A stretch of 64,000 nucleotides of DNA, taken from the NCBI GenBank assembly GCA_019925105.1, contig JAHGAU010000031.1, positions 62,001 through 126,000 on the forward strand. The letters run 5' to 3'. Every line of letters begins with the position of its first letter. Position 1 is the stretch's first letter. The position numbers were made by a program, and so were the translations under genes. The notes beneath the pieces were generated by a model. It was not told where the DNA came from. It ran no database searches and worked only from the letters and a program-made list of their open reading frames with translations. Below are positions 21,206 through 31,594 of the stretch, piece by piece. This DNA comes from Niebla homalea. Its lineage: Eukaryota; Ascomycota; Lecanoromycetes; Lecanorales; Ramalinaceae.

Positions 21206-21592
21206 TCACTCTTCTCCGTTCCCGCTGCTCCTCCGAAACCTCAGTCTCTGGTCTGACGTATCCGTATTGTATAATCCTCCATTGGGGTTGAATTCGATGT
21301 GATAAGAAGGCATTAGCCCTTGCCAAAGATCTTCGTTCTCTACCCAGTGTCTATAGATCCCTTCCTGGCTTTCTGCTTTGACGAAATGCAGCAAGAGCGA
21401 ATGATCTATATAGATCACCGCAAATAAGTATGAGTGCTTGTACAGATAGTCATACTTCTGTGTGAAGGCTACCGTTGCACAGAGCTCTCGCTTGTGATTG
21501 GGGTACTTTCGTTGGCGTAATGACCGGGGTTGTGAGTCGTAAACAATTGGCACTTCGACCAGGGTGTCTGCAATCAGGGATTCCACTCCCAC
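21206..21592 (-). CDS. hypothetical fragment, possible terminal exon
   Basis: A 128-codon minus-strand frame with protein-like composition (FTQKYDYLYKHSYLFAVIYI, then LLHFVKAESQEGIYRHWV, then NEDLWQGLMPSYHIEFNP). It has no ATG at its 5' end. The frame opens just after a TAAGTAG string near 21620 that could be a branch site plus acceptor, so it may be the last exon of a gene whose upstream exons I cannot place. No family is recognised. It could also be a decayed gene in this gene-poor region. Confidence 0.25.
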   Translation of the reverse strand: MGVESLIADTLVEVPIVYDSQPRSLRQRKYPNHKRELCATVAFTQKYDYLYKHSYLFAVIYIDHSLLLHFVKAESQEGIYRHWVENEDLWQGLMPSYHIEFNPNGGLYNTDTSDQRLRFRRSSGNGEE

Positions 21593-23231
21593 TGTGGCTG
21601 CTTCTGCTTTATCGCCAGCTACTTAGCATCTCGACAGGCGTACATAGAATGCCGCCGACCATAGGAACGCTTCATCCGCGCTTTGCCGAGTACCTTGCGA
21701 AAGCAAACGCAATGTCAGAGACATAGCCTCCGAAGAAGCCTCGAAAGGTGCCAATCGACGATCAGGGTCAGCTGGGAGACGAGCAGAATGGTAAAGAAAA
21801 AGATCTGCTGCGGGTGTCGCCGTAGTACATGGCAGTCGCTATGGGGATTCTGCATATTGTCGCTCTTGACTTTATCACGTGTCGCAACCTTCTGGCAGAT
21901 GACTATGGGAGTGACCAACGGTTTCTCGCATATAATTGCACCACATGTCTTCTCGATCCCCAGGAAATGATTCCTTTGCTTCAGATTCTGTTGACCGTGG
22001 AGCAAATTATTTTCGCGCCGAGCAATATCCTGTGATAGTTATGCAAGTTGAAATCCGTATTAGGCCACTCTCTGTTGAACGATCTGCGTGAAAGCATTTA
22101 CCCTGGTGTGTCAAGTGACGGTGCTGCTGGCGATGGTGAGTGGTGATCCGGCCGGTCAGGTCGTTGTGACGCCTGGTAAAGTCCAAGAGAAATCAGAAAC
22201 AGGAATGAAGTTGATGATAGTGTGCAGACTGCAGGATGTGACAGGCACGATGCATGAAGAGTCACCGGGATATATAAAAGTACGAGATTCCAAAGAAAGG
22301 GTAAGACGAGCCCAGGCCAAGTGTTTGATGTTTGAATCTGAATAGATATCGGAGAAGGAACTTCGTGTCATCTTAGTTGTGTAGGTCTGTAATGTCTGAT
22401 AGTAGATTGCGTTGGAAAATTTCACACTCTTGCGTAAAAAGCTGCGCAGTTATCGCTCAGGTCATTGGCGTCTTTCTCTGCTTCTTAAATGATGAAAACC
22501 GCGAACTTAGAAGTATCCAGTTCCAGAACCTTTGCCAAATGTTTTTGGCAGTTTCAGCATCTTATGGGCCTTCCTCGATGTGCCTGGATACATGCCAATT
22601 TTACATGTTATTCGCTCAGCATCCATTGTATGATGGGCGCGAATATTCTCATGTAATCTGAAACGGCTCTGGGGATGGTCATGGCCGAACTGACACCCTT
22701 CGCTCATGCACTCTTCGCCACTAAGGATACTAGTATATGTTTTCTCAACGTGAAATTTCCCGTCGTGTAAAGCTTCTTTTTTTATATCTCACGCCTATAA
22801 TGTGTTGGAAAAATATCATCTGAGAAGTCAGCGGAGCGATTACATTCTTTTAAAAGGGAACATAGAGAGAAACTTTAGCTCATGTAGGGGCTCGGGTTGC
22901 CTCTGACATTTGAAAAACCGTACTATTGTCGAAAGCATCTTCCAGCAACAATTTCTTGAATACATAATTTCGATGCAAGGTAGCCAGGAGAGGGAGATCG
23001 AGAATACCATAGTCTTACGTTCCGAGTCCCGCTCGCTTCTCACACATGAAGGATCGACTTTTAAGGTATCACCAATGCTAGTGGGTCGGTTTTAAGACAG
23101 TGTGTGAGATTCGCGATGTCTGGGTACTATCTTATGATTAAATTTCCTCTGGGATATCAAGTCCCTGGGCAGCTTCACGGTCGCCAATGGGACGAACTCG
23201 TCCCCGTTCTCCTGCGCGAACAATTCAGTTG
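21593..23231. other. long gene-poor stretch, no supported gene
   Basis: About 1.6 kb with only short frames. A + strand frame at 22088-22345 resembles a signal peptide but begins with GTG and has no in-frame ATG. No RNA gene or clear repeat seen. Confidence 0.4.
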
Positions 23232-23707
23232 TCAAGCCGCCTCGGAGTTGCAGGAGTTCCAGGTGAAGTCCAGCTGCCTGGTTTTCAAAGCCTTGTATGT
23301 GGCCATGTCTCCCCCTGATGCTTTCAGGTGAATGATATTCATATTGAGCCAGATCCGGTTTGAGGGCCGGCACAACGCCCCCGATGAGATCTTTGACGGG
23401 CCTTGTACGTCGAATCTGCAGGTTGTTTGCTGGAAGAACCTTGCAGTCTCTTCATAGATTTCCCGGCTGGTAGCTCGTATCGCCGCGCGACCCAGACCTC
23501 CTCCCCTCTTCCACCGCCAGAGTTTGGCAGCGAACAGATGGCCATAGACCATCTCCCGGATCTCTAGTGGTAACTGTTCGAAGAAGCCCCTTATCTCCTT
23601 GATAAAGGTCAGCGAACAGCACTCCCCGCGCTTAAGCGAGTTGGACGTACGTAGCGTCTGATGATTACTTCCCTCTCGGCGTCAACCCATGTTCTAAGGA
23701 CTGACAT
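23232..23707 (-). CDS. small F-box/2EXR-like protein
   Basis: Exon 1 (23651-23707) encodes MSVLRTWVDAEREVIIRRY; a 53-base intron (23598-23650; donor GTACGT, branch GCTGAC, acceptor ATCAAG) leads into exon 2 (23232-23597), about 140 aa in total. Exon 2 opens EIRGFFEQLPLEIREMVYGH, the F-box/2EXR-like N-terminal signature common in expanded Dothideomycete families, followed by ATSREIYEETARFFQQTTCRF, the matching 'ancestral residue then parental EA/ET-FF' block. The protein ends soon after, so it has only the N-terminal half of the usual 250-350 aa family member. Such proteins are probably substrate adaptors or of unknown role. The CAAG acceptor is unusual but branch spacing and phase agree. Confidence 0.6.
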
Positions 23708-24430
23708 TTTCAGAGAAGCGGATGATAGATGAAAAGTCAGATTAAGGTAAGCAGGTAGAGACACGGAAAAGTGTAGAGGCAGGTAGGAACCCCGTAATCC
23801 TTGTTAATGCTATAGGACAGCGAGAACAGCAGCTATTGCCATACGTAAAATTTCCGCCGACTCCCTTTCGAAATGGTATTTGTGTCCAGGCATCTGGGAA
23901 CCCAAAATTTTTCAACGGAGACTTCGGGGCGGCAACTTTGGGCAGCTTCTCCCACCGAGCGCGGAAGTGGCCAGGTGGTATACCGAACCTTGCCTTCCAT
24001 TGATCCTCCTACTCGTCATCCTATGAGATAAAGCAAGTATAATAAGCTTTACCCACGCTATACTCTTCTTGCTCAAGAACTTCAAAGATAACTCTAGAGA
24101 GACCTGCGAAGGCGGTGGGTCTCATCTCTTCAATCTGGTCAGGATTTTCCGGGTGTGCCTGCTCGAGTTGGATGGCATTCTTCTCCTTGTTGGTGTCCGT
24201 TCTCTCGATGCCTCTTTTACTGATCGTTCACGAGCGAGGTGATTGAATAATAAACGTGATTGACAATCAGTTACCAGAGGCTCAAGGAGACCAAAGTGGT
24301 ATTCATAGTGATGAAGAATGTCCACCAAGTAACAGTGTCTCCGTGACGTACATCGGTAGAGACTAACCAATCGAGAATGGACTCTGGAATGCTTCGGCCA
24401 CAAAAGGTCGGTTCTTAGGGATGAGGAATC
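23708..24430. other. intergenic, no gene seen
   Basis: Upstream of the small F-box-like gene. A minus-strand frame at 24122-24403 lacks support. No RNA or repeat recognised. Confidence 0.4.
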
Positions 24431-25022
24431 TCAGCGAGTTCTGCCCCCTCTCAGTAAGACATCCCTAACCCTAACAGAGCATTCTAATTCTGTAGCTTCC
24501 AAATATAAGGACACAGTTGCCTTGGAAACGCATCCAATGAACTCAACGTTGTCGATACTCTCTCGGATTGCAGCAACGTTCTCTTCGAGCAGTACTGAGA
24601 ATAGGCGGTACGAGCCACCGTCTTTCTCGTGCCTGTAAACATGGTGTCTCAGAACGGTTGCCGACTTCTAGACTGGGAGACAATTCAGCTGCCTCTGCCA
24701 CATGGACGATCATGTGGATTCTTGTTTGAGGTAACCAGCCCCTCAGAGTGTCGCTAAGTACGTAAAGTTCGAAGTAGCTCGTCGTCAATGCTTCGAACCC
24801 GTAGCATAATATCACCAAGCTCATCACAGGCTCCTCAAGCTTGAATGTTGATCGGAGTTCGACAGCAAGCAATGTAACCCCATGCGAGGACCGACGATCG
24901 GTGCTGCTACTACTGCTGCGGGCATACTCGTCAGTTGGCGAATGTCCAAGGTTGGCTGTGGAGGACGATGAGCAGAGGTGTGGCATACGGAGAGATTCGG
25001 CGACAAGGGAGGAGGCACCCAC
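24431..25022 (-). pseudogene. fragmentary hypothetical coding region, frame broken near 24631
   Basis: Two adjoining minus-strand frames look like coding sequence. The upstream one (to about 24640) includes LEEPVMSLVILCYGFEALTT and SYFELYVLSDTLRGWLPQTR. The downstream one (24631 to a TGA at 24431-24433) reads HEKDGGSYRLFSVLLEENVA and continues with IDNVEFIGCVSKATVSLYLE. They differ in frame, with only a possible TTTACAG acceptor near 24632 and no clear donor. This may be a real gene with an intron I could not define or a frameshifted pseudogene. No family recognised. Confidence 0.3.
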
Positions 25023-25638
25023 GCGATGGACTGCTTTTGGTCAAGCTTTGTACCTGGCTGGATATTCTTAAGCTGTGCTGAAGTGATGAATTGACTGGGG
25101 GAGCTGAGTGCTGAGACCCGCAGCCACGAGATACGGTAGGTAGAAGTTCTCTCGCGTGCTCTGGGTTGTTGAGTACGCGAGATGGGAGAGAATGACCATG
25201 AAAAGGTTGGCGTACATACGGCACGCAGTAAGCCTGTTGCGAAGTTGGTATGGTGCATCTGGGTCATGACAACAACCCCGTGTACCTGGAGGCTGTACGG
25301 CTTCGTTTTGAAACCCGGAAAGGGCATAGCATCCATCGGTTTCTGCCCCTCACATATATGAGGATTCATCGTGAAACGAACAGAAAGGGCATTGAAATCA
25401 GCAATGGTGACAACCAAAAGCAAGCCTTTGAAATTCATCTTGACAAGCTAAGGCCGAAACAGCTTCTCTCATCCTAACATCTCCTCACTCGGCGGTTTCT
25501 TCATCGCCTGCTGTTCGATGAAAGCTTCGATTTGAAGCGAGTCCATTAATCCAACCCTCTCGTTCATGAAGGGTGGCATGAGGCGATTGACTGCGAGATT
25601 CTTTGATGTATTTCCCGGTCTAAAACAGCCCGAGCTTG
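25023..25638. other. intergenic, one doubtful frame
   Basis: A minus-strand frame with start MNFKGLLLVVTIADFNALSV (25438 leftwards) is open for 204 codons but becomes low-complexity and overlaps the broken region to its left. No domain. Not called as a gene. Confidence 0.3.
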
Positions 25639-26271
25639 TCATCTAGACAAACAGCCAATACATTCGGTGCTGAGCTGGCCCAATTGAGGCAGGGGGTTTG
25701 CAAGGACGGCGAGTAGCCTCTGAGCCTCAGCTTCTACCACTTCTTTGTTTCGAAGCCTATCAAGATCCTCCATCTCTTGTTCAATGTATTGCTTCTTGGC
25801 TGCCTTCCGTAGCTCATCCGCATTTTCACGTTGATATGTTGAAATGAATTCTGCAGCTGCAACATCGGTAAGTTTGGCTCGCTCCTCCTTGCGGAGGAAT
25901 TCCATGGCCTCTTCGCGAATCCTCTGGGTGAGTGCAGGGTCGCAATCTTCGCATTTGCAGATGTGCCCTGGGACAGTTCGGGATACAACGGCCTTAGGAA
26001 TACCATGTTTGATCAAGTGACAGGTGCTGCAGATATTGGAACGAGCCTCCGGCAGGCCGAAGTCCTCAGATGCTGGGGGTGGAATAGGGGAAATAGACTC
26101 GGAGCTCCCCAAAGTGGCTGAGGACGTTGATGATGACAACTGAATCTTTGGCTCGGACAACAGGCGACTCGGGGTTGTCAACTCGATCTGTAATAATAGT
26201 TTAGCATTGTTATGCACATCCGAGATCATGCGGAATAAGTCAGAGCCAGGTGAATTCGCCTGATGACGCAA
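25639..26271 (-). CDS. hypothetical protein with Cys-rich motif and charged coiled coil
   Basis: A 210-codon frame. The central part has a possible zinc-binding set, NICSTCHLIKHG followed by GHICKCEDCDP (CxxC...CxCxxC), and then a long charged helix (RIREEAMEFLRKEERAKL; ENADELRKAAKKQYIEQEME). The first in-frame codons may be intron: TGCTAAAC followed by TTATTACAG at about 26190-26210 looks like a branch site and acceptor, so the true exon may start at IELTTPSRLLSEP near 26190 with an upstream exon not located. Composition is coding-like and there are no internal stops. No family name can be given. Confidence 0.4.
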   Translation of the reverse strand: MRHQANSPGSDLFRMISDVHNNAKLLLQIELTTPSRLLSEPKIQLSSSTSSATLGSSESISPIPPPASEDFGLPEARSNICSTCHLIKHGIPKAVVSRTVPGHICKCEDCDPALTQRIREEAMEFLRKEERAKLTDVAAAEFISTYQRENADELRKAAKKQYIEQEMEDLDRLRNKEVVEAEAQRLLAVLANPLPQLGQLSTECIGCLSR

Positions 26272-26866
26272 CGATCCCTACTCATCATAGGTACAAAGAG
26301 AAGAGTGTACGAAAAGGTCGGTAGGGTCTGGATTCACCCTGAGATGTGATGAAGTTCTGACGACAAGAACCCGCCGAGTGCCATAAGGCGCCTATACTTG
26401 TCAATCTGTCAGCAATTGCGAATTAGAGCAGAGTCCACGACTGCGTCGGGGTGACGTTCGAAGTTTCTTCATCAGGGTCCTCAAGACATGATTCAAGTAG
26501 AACTCGTGCCACTAGTCTTTCGCGGATTTCGGGCACCGATCCGAGCAAGATTCCCAATGGTCCATAGACAACAACCGACCATGCGTGCATTTGCGGAGGT
26601 CTTGTTGCGTAAGGTCCACTACACATGCGTTAGTAGACCTTCCAATATCATGACCAGAGTCCTCATCTGGGGCCTGTGCGACCCCAATGGCTATGGAGAA
26701 GAGCAAAGGACCCCGTAGCGACCACGAGACTGGTGTAGGATACATTGTGTAATAGATTTGCCTTTGCATTCCCAGCCTTGCTATTGTGGGTTTAGTCTTT
26801 GAGCATCCGGATCAATCGAATGGCCTGTTGAACGGCCCTGAGCCCGAAGTTCACATCGGATCCCCT
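26272..26866. other. intergenic, no supported gene
   Basis: Short frames only; nothing recognised. Confidence 0.4.
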
Positions 26867-28140
26867 TCATTTATAAAACGCCTCAGGTCCAAAGTCAAAT
26901 GCACTCTCTGGGCGGGTTTCATGCAATTGACCCTTTGCGACAGCGCTCTCCGGTACTTTGAAGCGGTCGTCCAGGCTTTTCAATAATCGTTTGTTGATGT
27001 CGAGCTGCAAAATCACTTGAGCCTTCCTCGTCCGCAATGGGTAAGGTGTGATAGGACCGAAGAGCTTTGGTGGGAATAGGAGTGTATGACGAACATGGCG
27101 TTGGTTAGACCATTCCGAGGTGCCTCCTGCGCGAGGGGAAGTCCTTTTCCACCAGATCACCATCTCTGCACAACCTAGCTGAGATATTTTCGCATTGACT
27201 CCCCCCGCTAGGCTCCTATCTTACCAAACTCGATCACAGTCTCGGACGTTGGAGGATTGGTCCGCACTATGGCGAGTACCAGCCTTACGAAGAAGGCCTT
27301 TTCTGCAGCCACCATACGAGGATAGATCGACCGCACCGTGTGAAGCACATTCCGGCGACGATCATTGACCATCTGTTTCATGGTTACGGAGTCTGCTTGG
27401 AGGAATTTGCTCGCTTCCATTTGGACGACTGGTACCATGGACCTAGTGGTCGAGTCACTGAATACAGCTGAAATACCTACAGCGATATCGTAAGCTCTAA
27501 GTATCTTCTTCACTCGCTTGTGTACCCTTACATGGGCATCGGATATCCTATACTCAGCACTAAGTGTTGGGAAGTAGGCACCATGCAACTCCAATAGACG
27601 TTGGGCTGGCGTTATGAGAGGTCGTAGGCTCTCTGGAAACTACGCTGTAAACTGAGGATTGCTTGACCATCAGACATAGCAACGGCGATCGTCGATCCGG
27701 GGACTTGGTGGGATCAAAGTATGCTGGCGTGGAAGTGATGAATTTCCTTGGCAGGTTTCCGCAAGCGCTAAATACTCTTCAATACTCACTCCAAAAATAG
27801 GAAGACTTGACGAGCCTACCAGCAGGGAATGTATTCATGGTCTTTCCCACCGAAGCTGGAGACGCAGCATAGTCATGTTCAGGTGCCCCTACATGAGCGC
27901 TGGAAGAGGAGCCTGTGCTTTGTACAGCACCTGTAGCATGTTAGTATACAACACTTTATATCCAGAGTCTGTTACTCGTCCAGACGCTCGTCTCACAGCT
28001 TTCATTTCTCCATGGGGAGCCCTACTGGTAGGAGACGAGTCCTTCCATTCTCCACCCGTCATGTAGACCGTTGTTTGAGAGCTTGGGCATTGAAGTATGG
28101 TCGACCTTCTCGTAAGTATCCAAGCGTGAAGCCATTCCAC
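26867..28140 (-). pseudogene. decayed or intron-rich gene of unknown family
   Basis: Clear coding-like pieces follow each other on the minus strand: TTVYMTGGEWKDSSPTS (about 28030-28080), GAPEHDYAASPASVGKTMNT (about 27830-27890), GVSIEEYLALAETCQGNSS (about 27720-27790), a run with DGQAILSLQRSFQRAYDLS (about 27610-27670), then 27208-27594 (SAEYRISDAHVRVHKRVKKI ... AAEKAFFVRLVLAIVRTNPP). The latter splices in phase (donor GTAAGA near 27215, acceptor TGTGCAG near 27167) to a last exon ending FDFGPEAFYK at 26867. Between 27890 and 27590 the frame changes three times over about 300 bases and in-frame stops occur, which introns explain poorly. I infer an accessory gene that is being lost. No domain recognised. 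Confidence 0.45.
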
Positions 28141-29191
28141 CAGACTTCAACAGGCTGTTGACCACCGGGAACGCTGGCACTGCAAGGGGGCTATATATTT
28201 ACACGTGTGGTAAGCAGACAGAGTATGTGACAGTGGCAACGAGCATGCAAAGCATACTGAACAGGTAGGTGTAAGTAAGATGGAAGATGGTGTGATGAGA
28301 TTGTTTGTATATGAGCTGCACGACGATTCACCTGCAACGGGAAACCTTCACAGCGTCCACCACGTATGTGAAGCCGTTCAATACAATCATAGAAAGCACG
28401 AATATCCTATAGAAATGAATTCTCATCACTGGAAGTGGCACTTCACGTCGCCAATTGCGATACCATCATGTTTTACTCATCGAGTGATATATCAGGCCAA
28501 AGAAGTCGGCAAGGGCTGGCTCCGTGAGCAATGGTGACAGCTGTCTCTTGCTTCTGATGCCATCTTTGTGATTGCAATAATAGTTGACTAGATGAGGATG
28601 GCATGGACGCGGTGCAGTGGGCTACTTCGTTTCACGAGACCACCATTGATGACTGCAATGTAGTCTGTAAGCTGTGGAGTCCGCGCTTCGGCCTTGAAGC
28701 TGCTAGACCCTGCTTTCCACTCATTTTGCGCTGTATTCGGCATTCTGCTCTTCACGTCCAATCCTGCCGTCACTGAGACATAATGAAGACTGACACATAT
28801 CGACAAAGGTTCAAGGGACTGTGGGTGGAATTCTTGAATTCTGCAGGGTATATGATTTCAACTTGCTTAGAGAAACTTCTTGGATTCGATCGAAGTGAAG
28901 AGGATGGATGGCTCGGCTCTTCATGCTGACCGCCAATTTCACGGGATATTGTAGGAAAGTACGCACTACCCATGTCAAGGACAGGAAAACCTGACCTAGC
29001 CACTTCACTTATGAGCACCTTTCAAGTCGTGGAAATTCGCAGCCCCAAGCTCCGGCGAGGATGTGAGCTCTCTTGCGTAGTTGATAGGGAGACTCCTTTG
29101 AAGCTGATTGGACCCGAACCTAATCAGACGCGTGGCCCATCTAGCACCGCATTATTGCTCCTGACCTCGTTTCCCGAATGCAGACTGTGTA
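28141..29191. other. mostly non-coding, possible upstream exon of the decayed gene
   Basis: A minus-strand stretch at 28588-28770 has weak coding character (SRMPNTAQNEWKAGSSSFK) and could be an upstream piece of the decayed gene, but no splice sites fix it. Nothing else recognised. Confidence 0.3.
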
Positions 29192-29947
29192 TCAATATCT
29201 CCTCCTCTTCATCTCCACCATCGCCACCATACTAACAAGCACCCAATCCCTGTATCTCTCCACGCCTTCTCTTTCCCTCACGATATGTAGTTCACCAACC
29301 TCATTCTTCCGGATCTCAATCCTCTTCCCCGTAGCCGGATCATACTGCTGCACAATCTCGCTCGTATACACCCACAGGGCAACCCTCTTTGGCCCACCTT
29401 GACTCAATAGCTCCACTAATTCCATGACGGTTGGGCTAGGTCCCATCTGCCGCCATTCGAGGGGGGTTTCGTCAGGGAAGTAGGTAGGGTAGTGATTGGT
29501 TTTGGCGTGCACGATGGTGATACCAGACTGAGAGTGGGAGGGGAGAGATGAGGAGGGAAAGGTGATTTTGGCTTCTTGAGGGTCCAGTTCAAAGGTGGCG
29601 AGGGTGTCGCCCCTGGTCGGACCAGAAGATGTAAAGCTGGGATGTCGCATGATTGTCATGTGACACGCATGCTTGTTGGTGAAGAGCTTGGCCTTGGCGG
29701 CAGTGATGGAGATGGTGTAATTTGTGGGGACTGGTGATTGCGATGTAGAATGGACAGAGCGTCTCTTGATCGACTGTTGCAAGGACCATGAGGAGGAAGG
29801 AATAAGGGTTACAAGGCCCTGCTGTTGAGGCGCGAGGGTCGCATGGCCATTGCCATTACCATTGCTCACAGCCTTATCACCAAGAGACTTGATGGAGTCA
29901 GGGAAGGCGTAGTCGCAGACGAGGACGTCCGGATAGGAGTCAGTCAT
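29192..29947 (-). CDS. hypothetical protein, 251 aa
   Basis: Single-exon frame from ATG at 29947 (MTDSYPDVLVCDYAFPDSIK). The body alternates beta-strand-like and Ser/Pro-rich segments (NYTISITAAKAKLFTNKHAC, ITIVHAKTNHYPTYFPDE) and ends with a helix (DWVLVSMVAMVEMKRRRY). No catalytic motif, signal peptide or membrane span stands out. Its 5' end is 262 bases from the U6 snRNA gene and divergent from it. Codon use and lack of low-complexity content favour a real gene; function unknown. Confidence 0.7.
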   Translation of the reverse strand: MTDSYPDVLVCDYAFPDSIKSLGDKAVSNGNGNGHATLAPQQQGLVTLIPSSSWSLQQSIKRRSVHSTSQSPVPTNYTISITAAKAKLFTNKHACHMTIMRHPSFTSSGPTRGDTLATFELDPQEAKITFPSSSLPSHSQSGITIVHAKTNHYPTYFPDETPLEWRQMGPSPTVMELVELLSQGGPKRVALWVYTSEIVQQYDPATGKRIEIRKNEVGELHIVREREGVERYRDWVLVSMVAMVEMKRRRY

Positions 29948-30181
29948 TTGGTAATGAGCTGTAATGTATCTTGCGTTTCCATCTACTGTGATTTGCGTGC
30001 GGCTCTGATAGATGGCTTGAGAGCATCACCGGATTAATCAAAGTTTGTGGTGGCTGAAAGATGTGAAGGTATGATCGTCGCTAATAGCGTGAGGGGTCAA
30101 AGAGGTGGTGAAGTGCAGCTGTACATTCGCGCCAGTGGTGGGGTTGGTGGGACTATGATGAGGTGTGAAAAAAATATCCAG

Positions 30182-30190
30182 TATATATAT
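30182..30190 (+). promoter_or_regulatory. TATA box of U6 snRNA gene
   Basis: TATATATAT lies 20-28 bases upstream of the predicted U6 5' end, the spacing expected for TATA-directed RNA polymerase III initiation at fungal U6 genes. Confidence 0.7.
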
Positions 30191-30209
30191 TGACTTAATG
30201 GAGAATCAC

Positions 30210-30312
30210 TGCCTTCGGGCATTTGGTCAATTTGAAACGATACAGAGAAGATTAGCATGGCCCCTGCACTAAGGATGACACGCTCAATCAAAGAGAAGCT
30301 ACAAATTTTTTT
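30210..30312 (+). ncRNA. U6: U6 spliceosomal snRNA
   Basis: Sequence matches U6 directly: a 5' stem-loop TGCC-TTCG-GGCA with a UUCG tetraloop (30210-30221), ATTTGGTCAATTTGAAACGA, the invariant ACAGAGA box (30242-30248) that pairs with the 5' splice site, the AGC catalytic triad in GATTAGCATGG, the U4-pairing segment CCCCTGCACTAAGGATGACA, the 3' domain and a T7 terminator at 30306-30312. It is about 97-100 nt, the normal size, and shows no intron. It is the catalytic RNA of the spliceosome, made by RNA polymerase III. The exact 5' nucleotide is uncertain by one or two bases. Confidence 0.97.
30306..30312 (+). terminator. Pol III oligo-T terminator of U6
   Basis: Seven T residues directly after ACAAA at the end of the U6 sequence. 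Confidence 0.9.
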
Positions 30313-30373
30313 GGCTTTTTTCGCGCTGAGCTCAGCTTTGTTTTGGTCCACATCTTATGACCTGTATCGACGT

Positions 30374-30384
30374 GGATCAAATGC
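30374..30384 (+). promoter_or_regulatory. candidate downstream B box of U6 gene
   Basis: GGATCAAATGC matches the B-box consensus GGTTCAAATCC at 9 of 11 positions, including the central TCAA. It lies about 62 bases after the oligo-T terminator. Budding-yeast SNR6 uses a B box downstream of its terminator, so the position is meaningful, but an 11-base match alone is weak. Confidence 0.4.
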
Positions 30385-31594
30385 TATCCCTGGTGGTATT
30401 CTGCGCATTTTGGACTGTTCATTGCTTTCAAACGCTCAACCGGTAGGGCTGATAGGGCTGATAGGGCTGAAATGCCAAGATCTCTGATCACTCTTAACAA
30501 TGAGATAAATCTCATCACAACAAGGGAGAAAGTCATCAAGGCTACCTTTGCGGGAAGACAATCTCAAAACTGTGCGATCCTTAGCCATTGTCATCTCCTG
30601 GCTCTAGCTATTCTAGTCAAAGCTACGGATGGCCACCTGCTGCATCGAACAACACACACAATCTCAATCAGGATGAAGTTGTACATGGTTGCTTCATCCC
30701 GTTCACTACTCTTCAAACAGTGGTCTTCTGAAAGAAGCTCAATTTCAAGCCGGTGAGGTGAGGCCGTTAGGGTCACATAATTGTGCCAGCTTGTCCGTAA
30801 TAGGTTAACCGCATCTTTCCGCTATACGCACAATTTGATTGGCACGGACGACTTCCATGAAACGCCACCTGTCAATGGGATATCCCGCCGCCGATCATTT
30901 CCCTTCTCTATGTTGTCGCGAGCTCTCCCCTCCCGAGCCCACATTTCTCATGCAACAGCTGCATGGCAAAGGTTCCACGTTGATGGGCTCGATGACTCAG
31001 GCATTATCATTGCCATTGGACACTCGTCAACACCTGCGAGGCTGTGACGCTCCTCGCGTGGCATATCCATTATGAGGCCTCCGCATCTGGAACAATTGGA
31101 CGAATGACTTTATCCATCCATCGGATCAGCTGTCCAATGACAGTGAAGCTTTGGCCAACTTCCGATGATCGTTGCATGAGCGAATGCGAATCTTGCGAGG
31201 TCATGATTGGTTTAGCGAACGGATCTAGATGATCGGCCTCAGCCTGTTACAAAATCCAACTATCCAAGCCTCGCGGACTCGGTAGCTTTTATCAAATAAG
31301 CATTGCCTACCCCAGGTCTCATCCCGTCTCTACTGTCTTCTTTACCTTTTTTCCCTTTGTCCTGTACCCTTCGCCACTCCACCTCCCCATCTCTTCTGCA
31401 ATCTCTCGTTACGTGCACCAGGCATGTAGACGATCCCAAACAGAACAGTTCTTGTATCTCGCAGTCAAGGGCATCCAGTCCAACACGACTGAAAACTATT
31501 TATTAGGAATCAAGAAAGTTGTGACCCTGCAGCTTTTCCCACGGGACTCATCACTTCCCTCAGCCATATATCTACATCCATCAACCATCAAACC
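30385..31594. other. intergenic, no gene seen
   Basis: 3' flank of U6 and promoter region of the first MFS transporter. Contains a TGATAGGGC repeat (three copies, about 30448-30472). No coding region supported. Confidence 0.45.

Noticed and set aside
22088..22345. Possible small secreted protein (MKAFTLVCQVTVLLAMVSGD)
   Set aside because: The first codon is GTG, a stop lies just upstream in frame and there is no in-frame ATG or plausible upstream exon.
24463..24476. Interstitial telomere-like CCCTAACCCTAACA
   Set aside because: Only two repeat units, and on the minus strand the bases lie in an open coding-like frame (Val-Arg-Val-Arg), so chance is the simpler explanation.
30097..30351. Minus-strand open frame over the U6 region
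   Set aside because: It is the antisense of the U6 snRNA gene.
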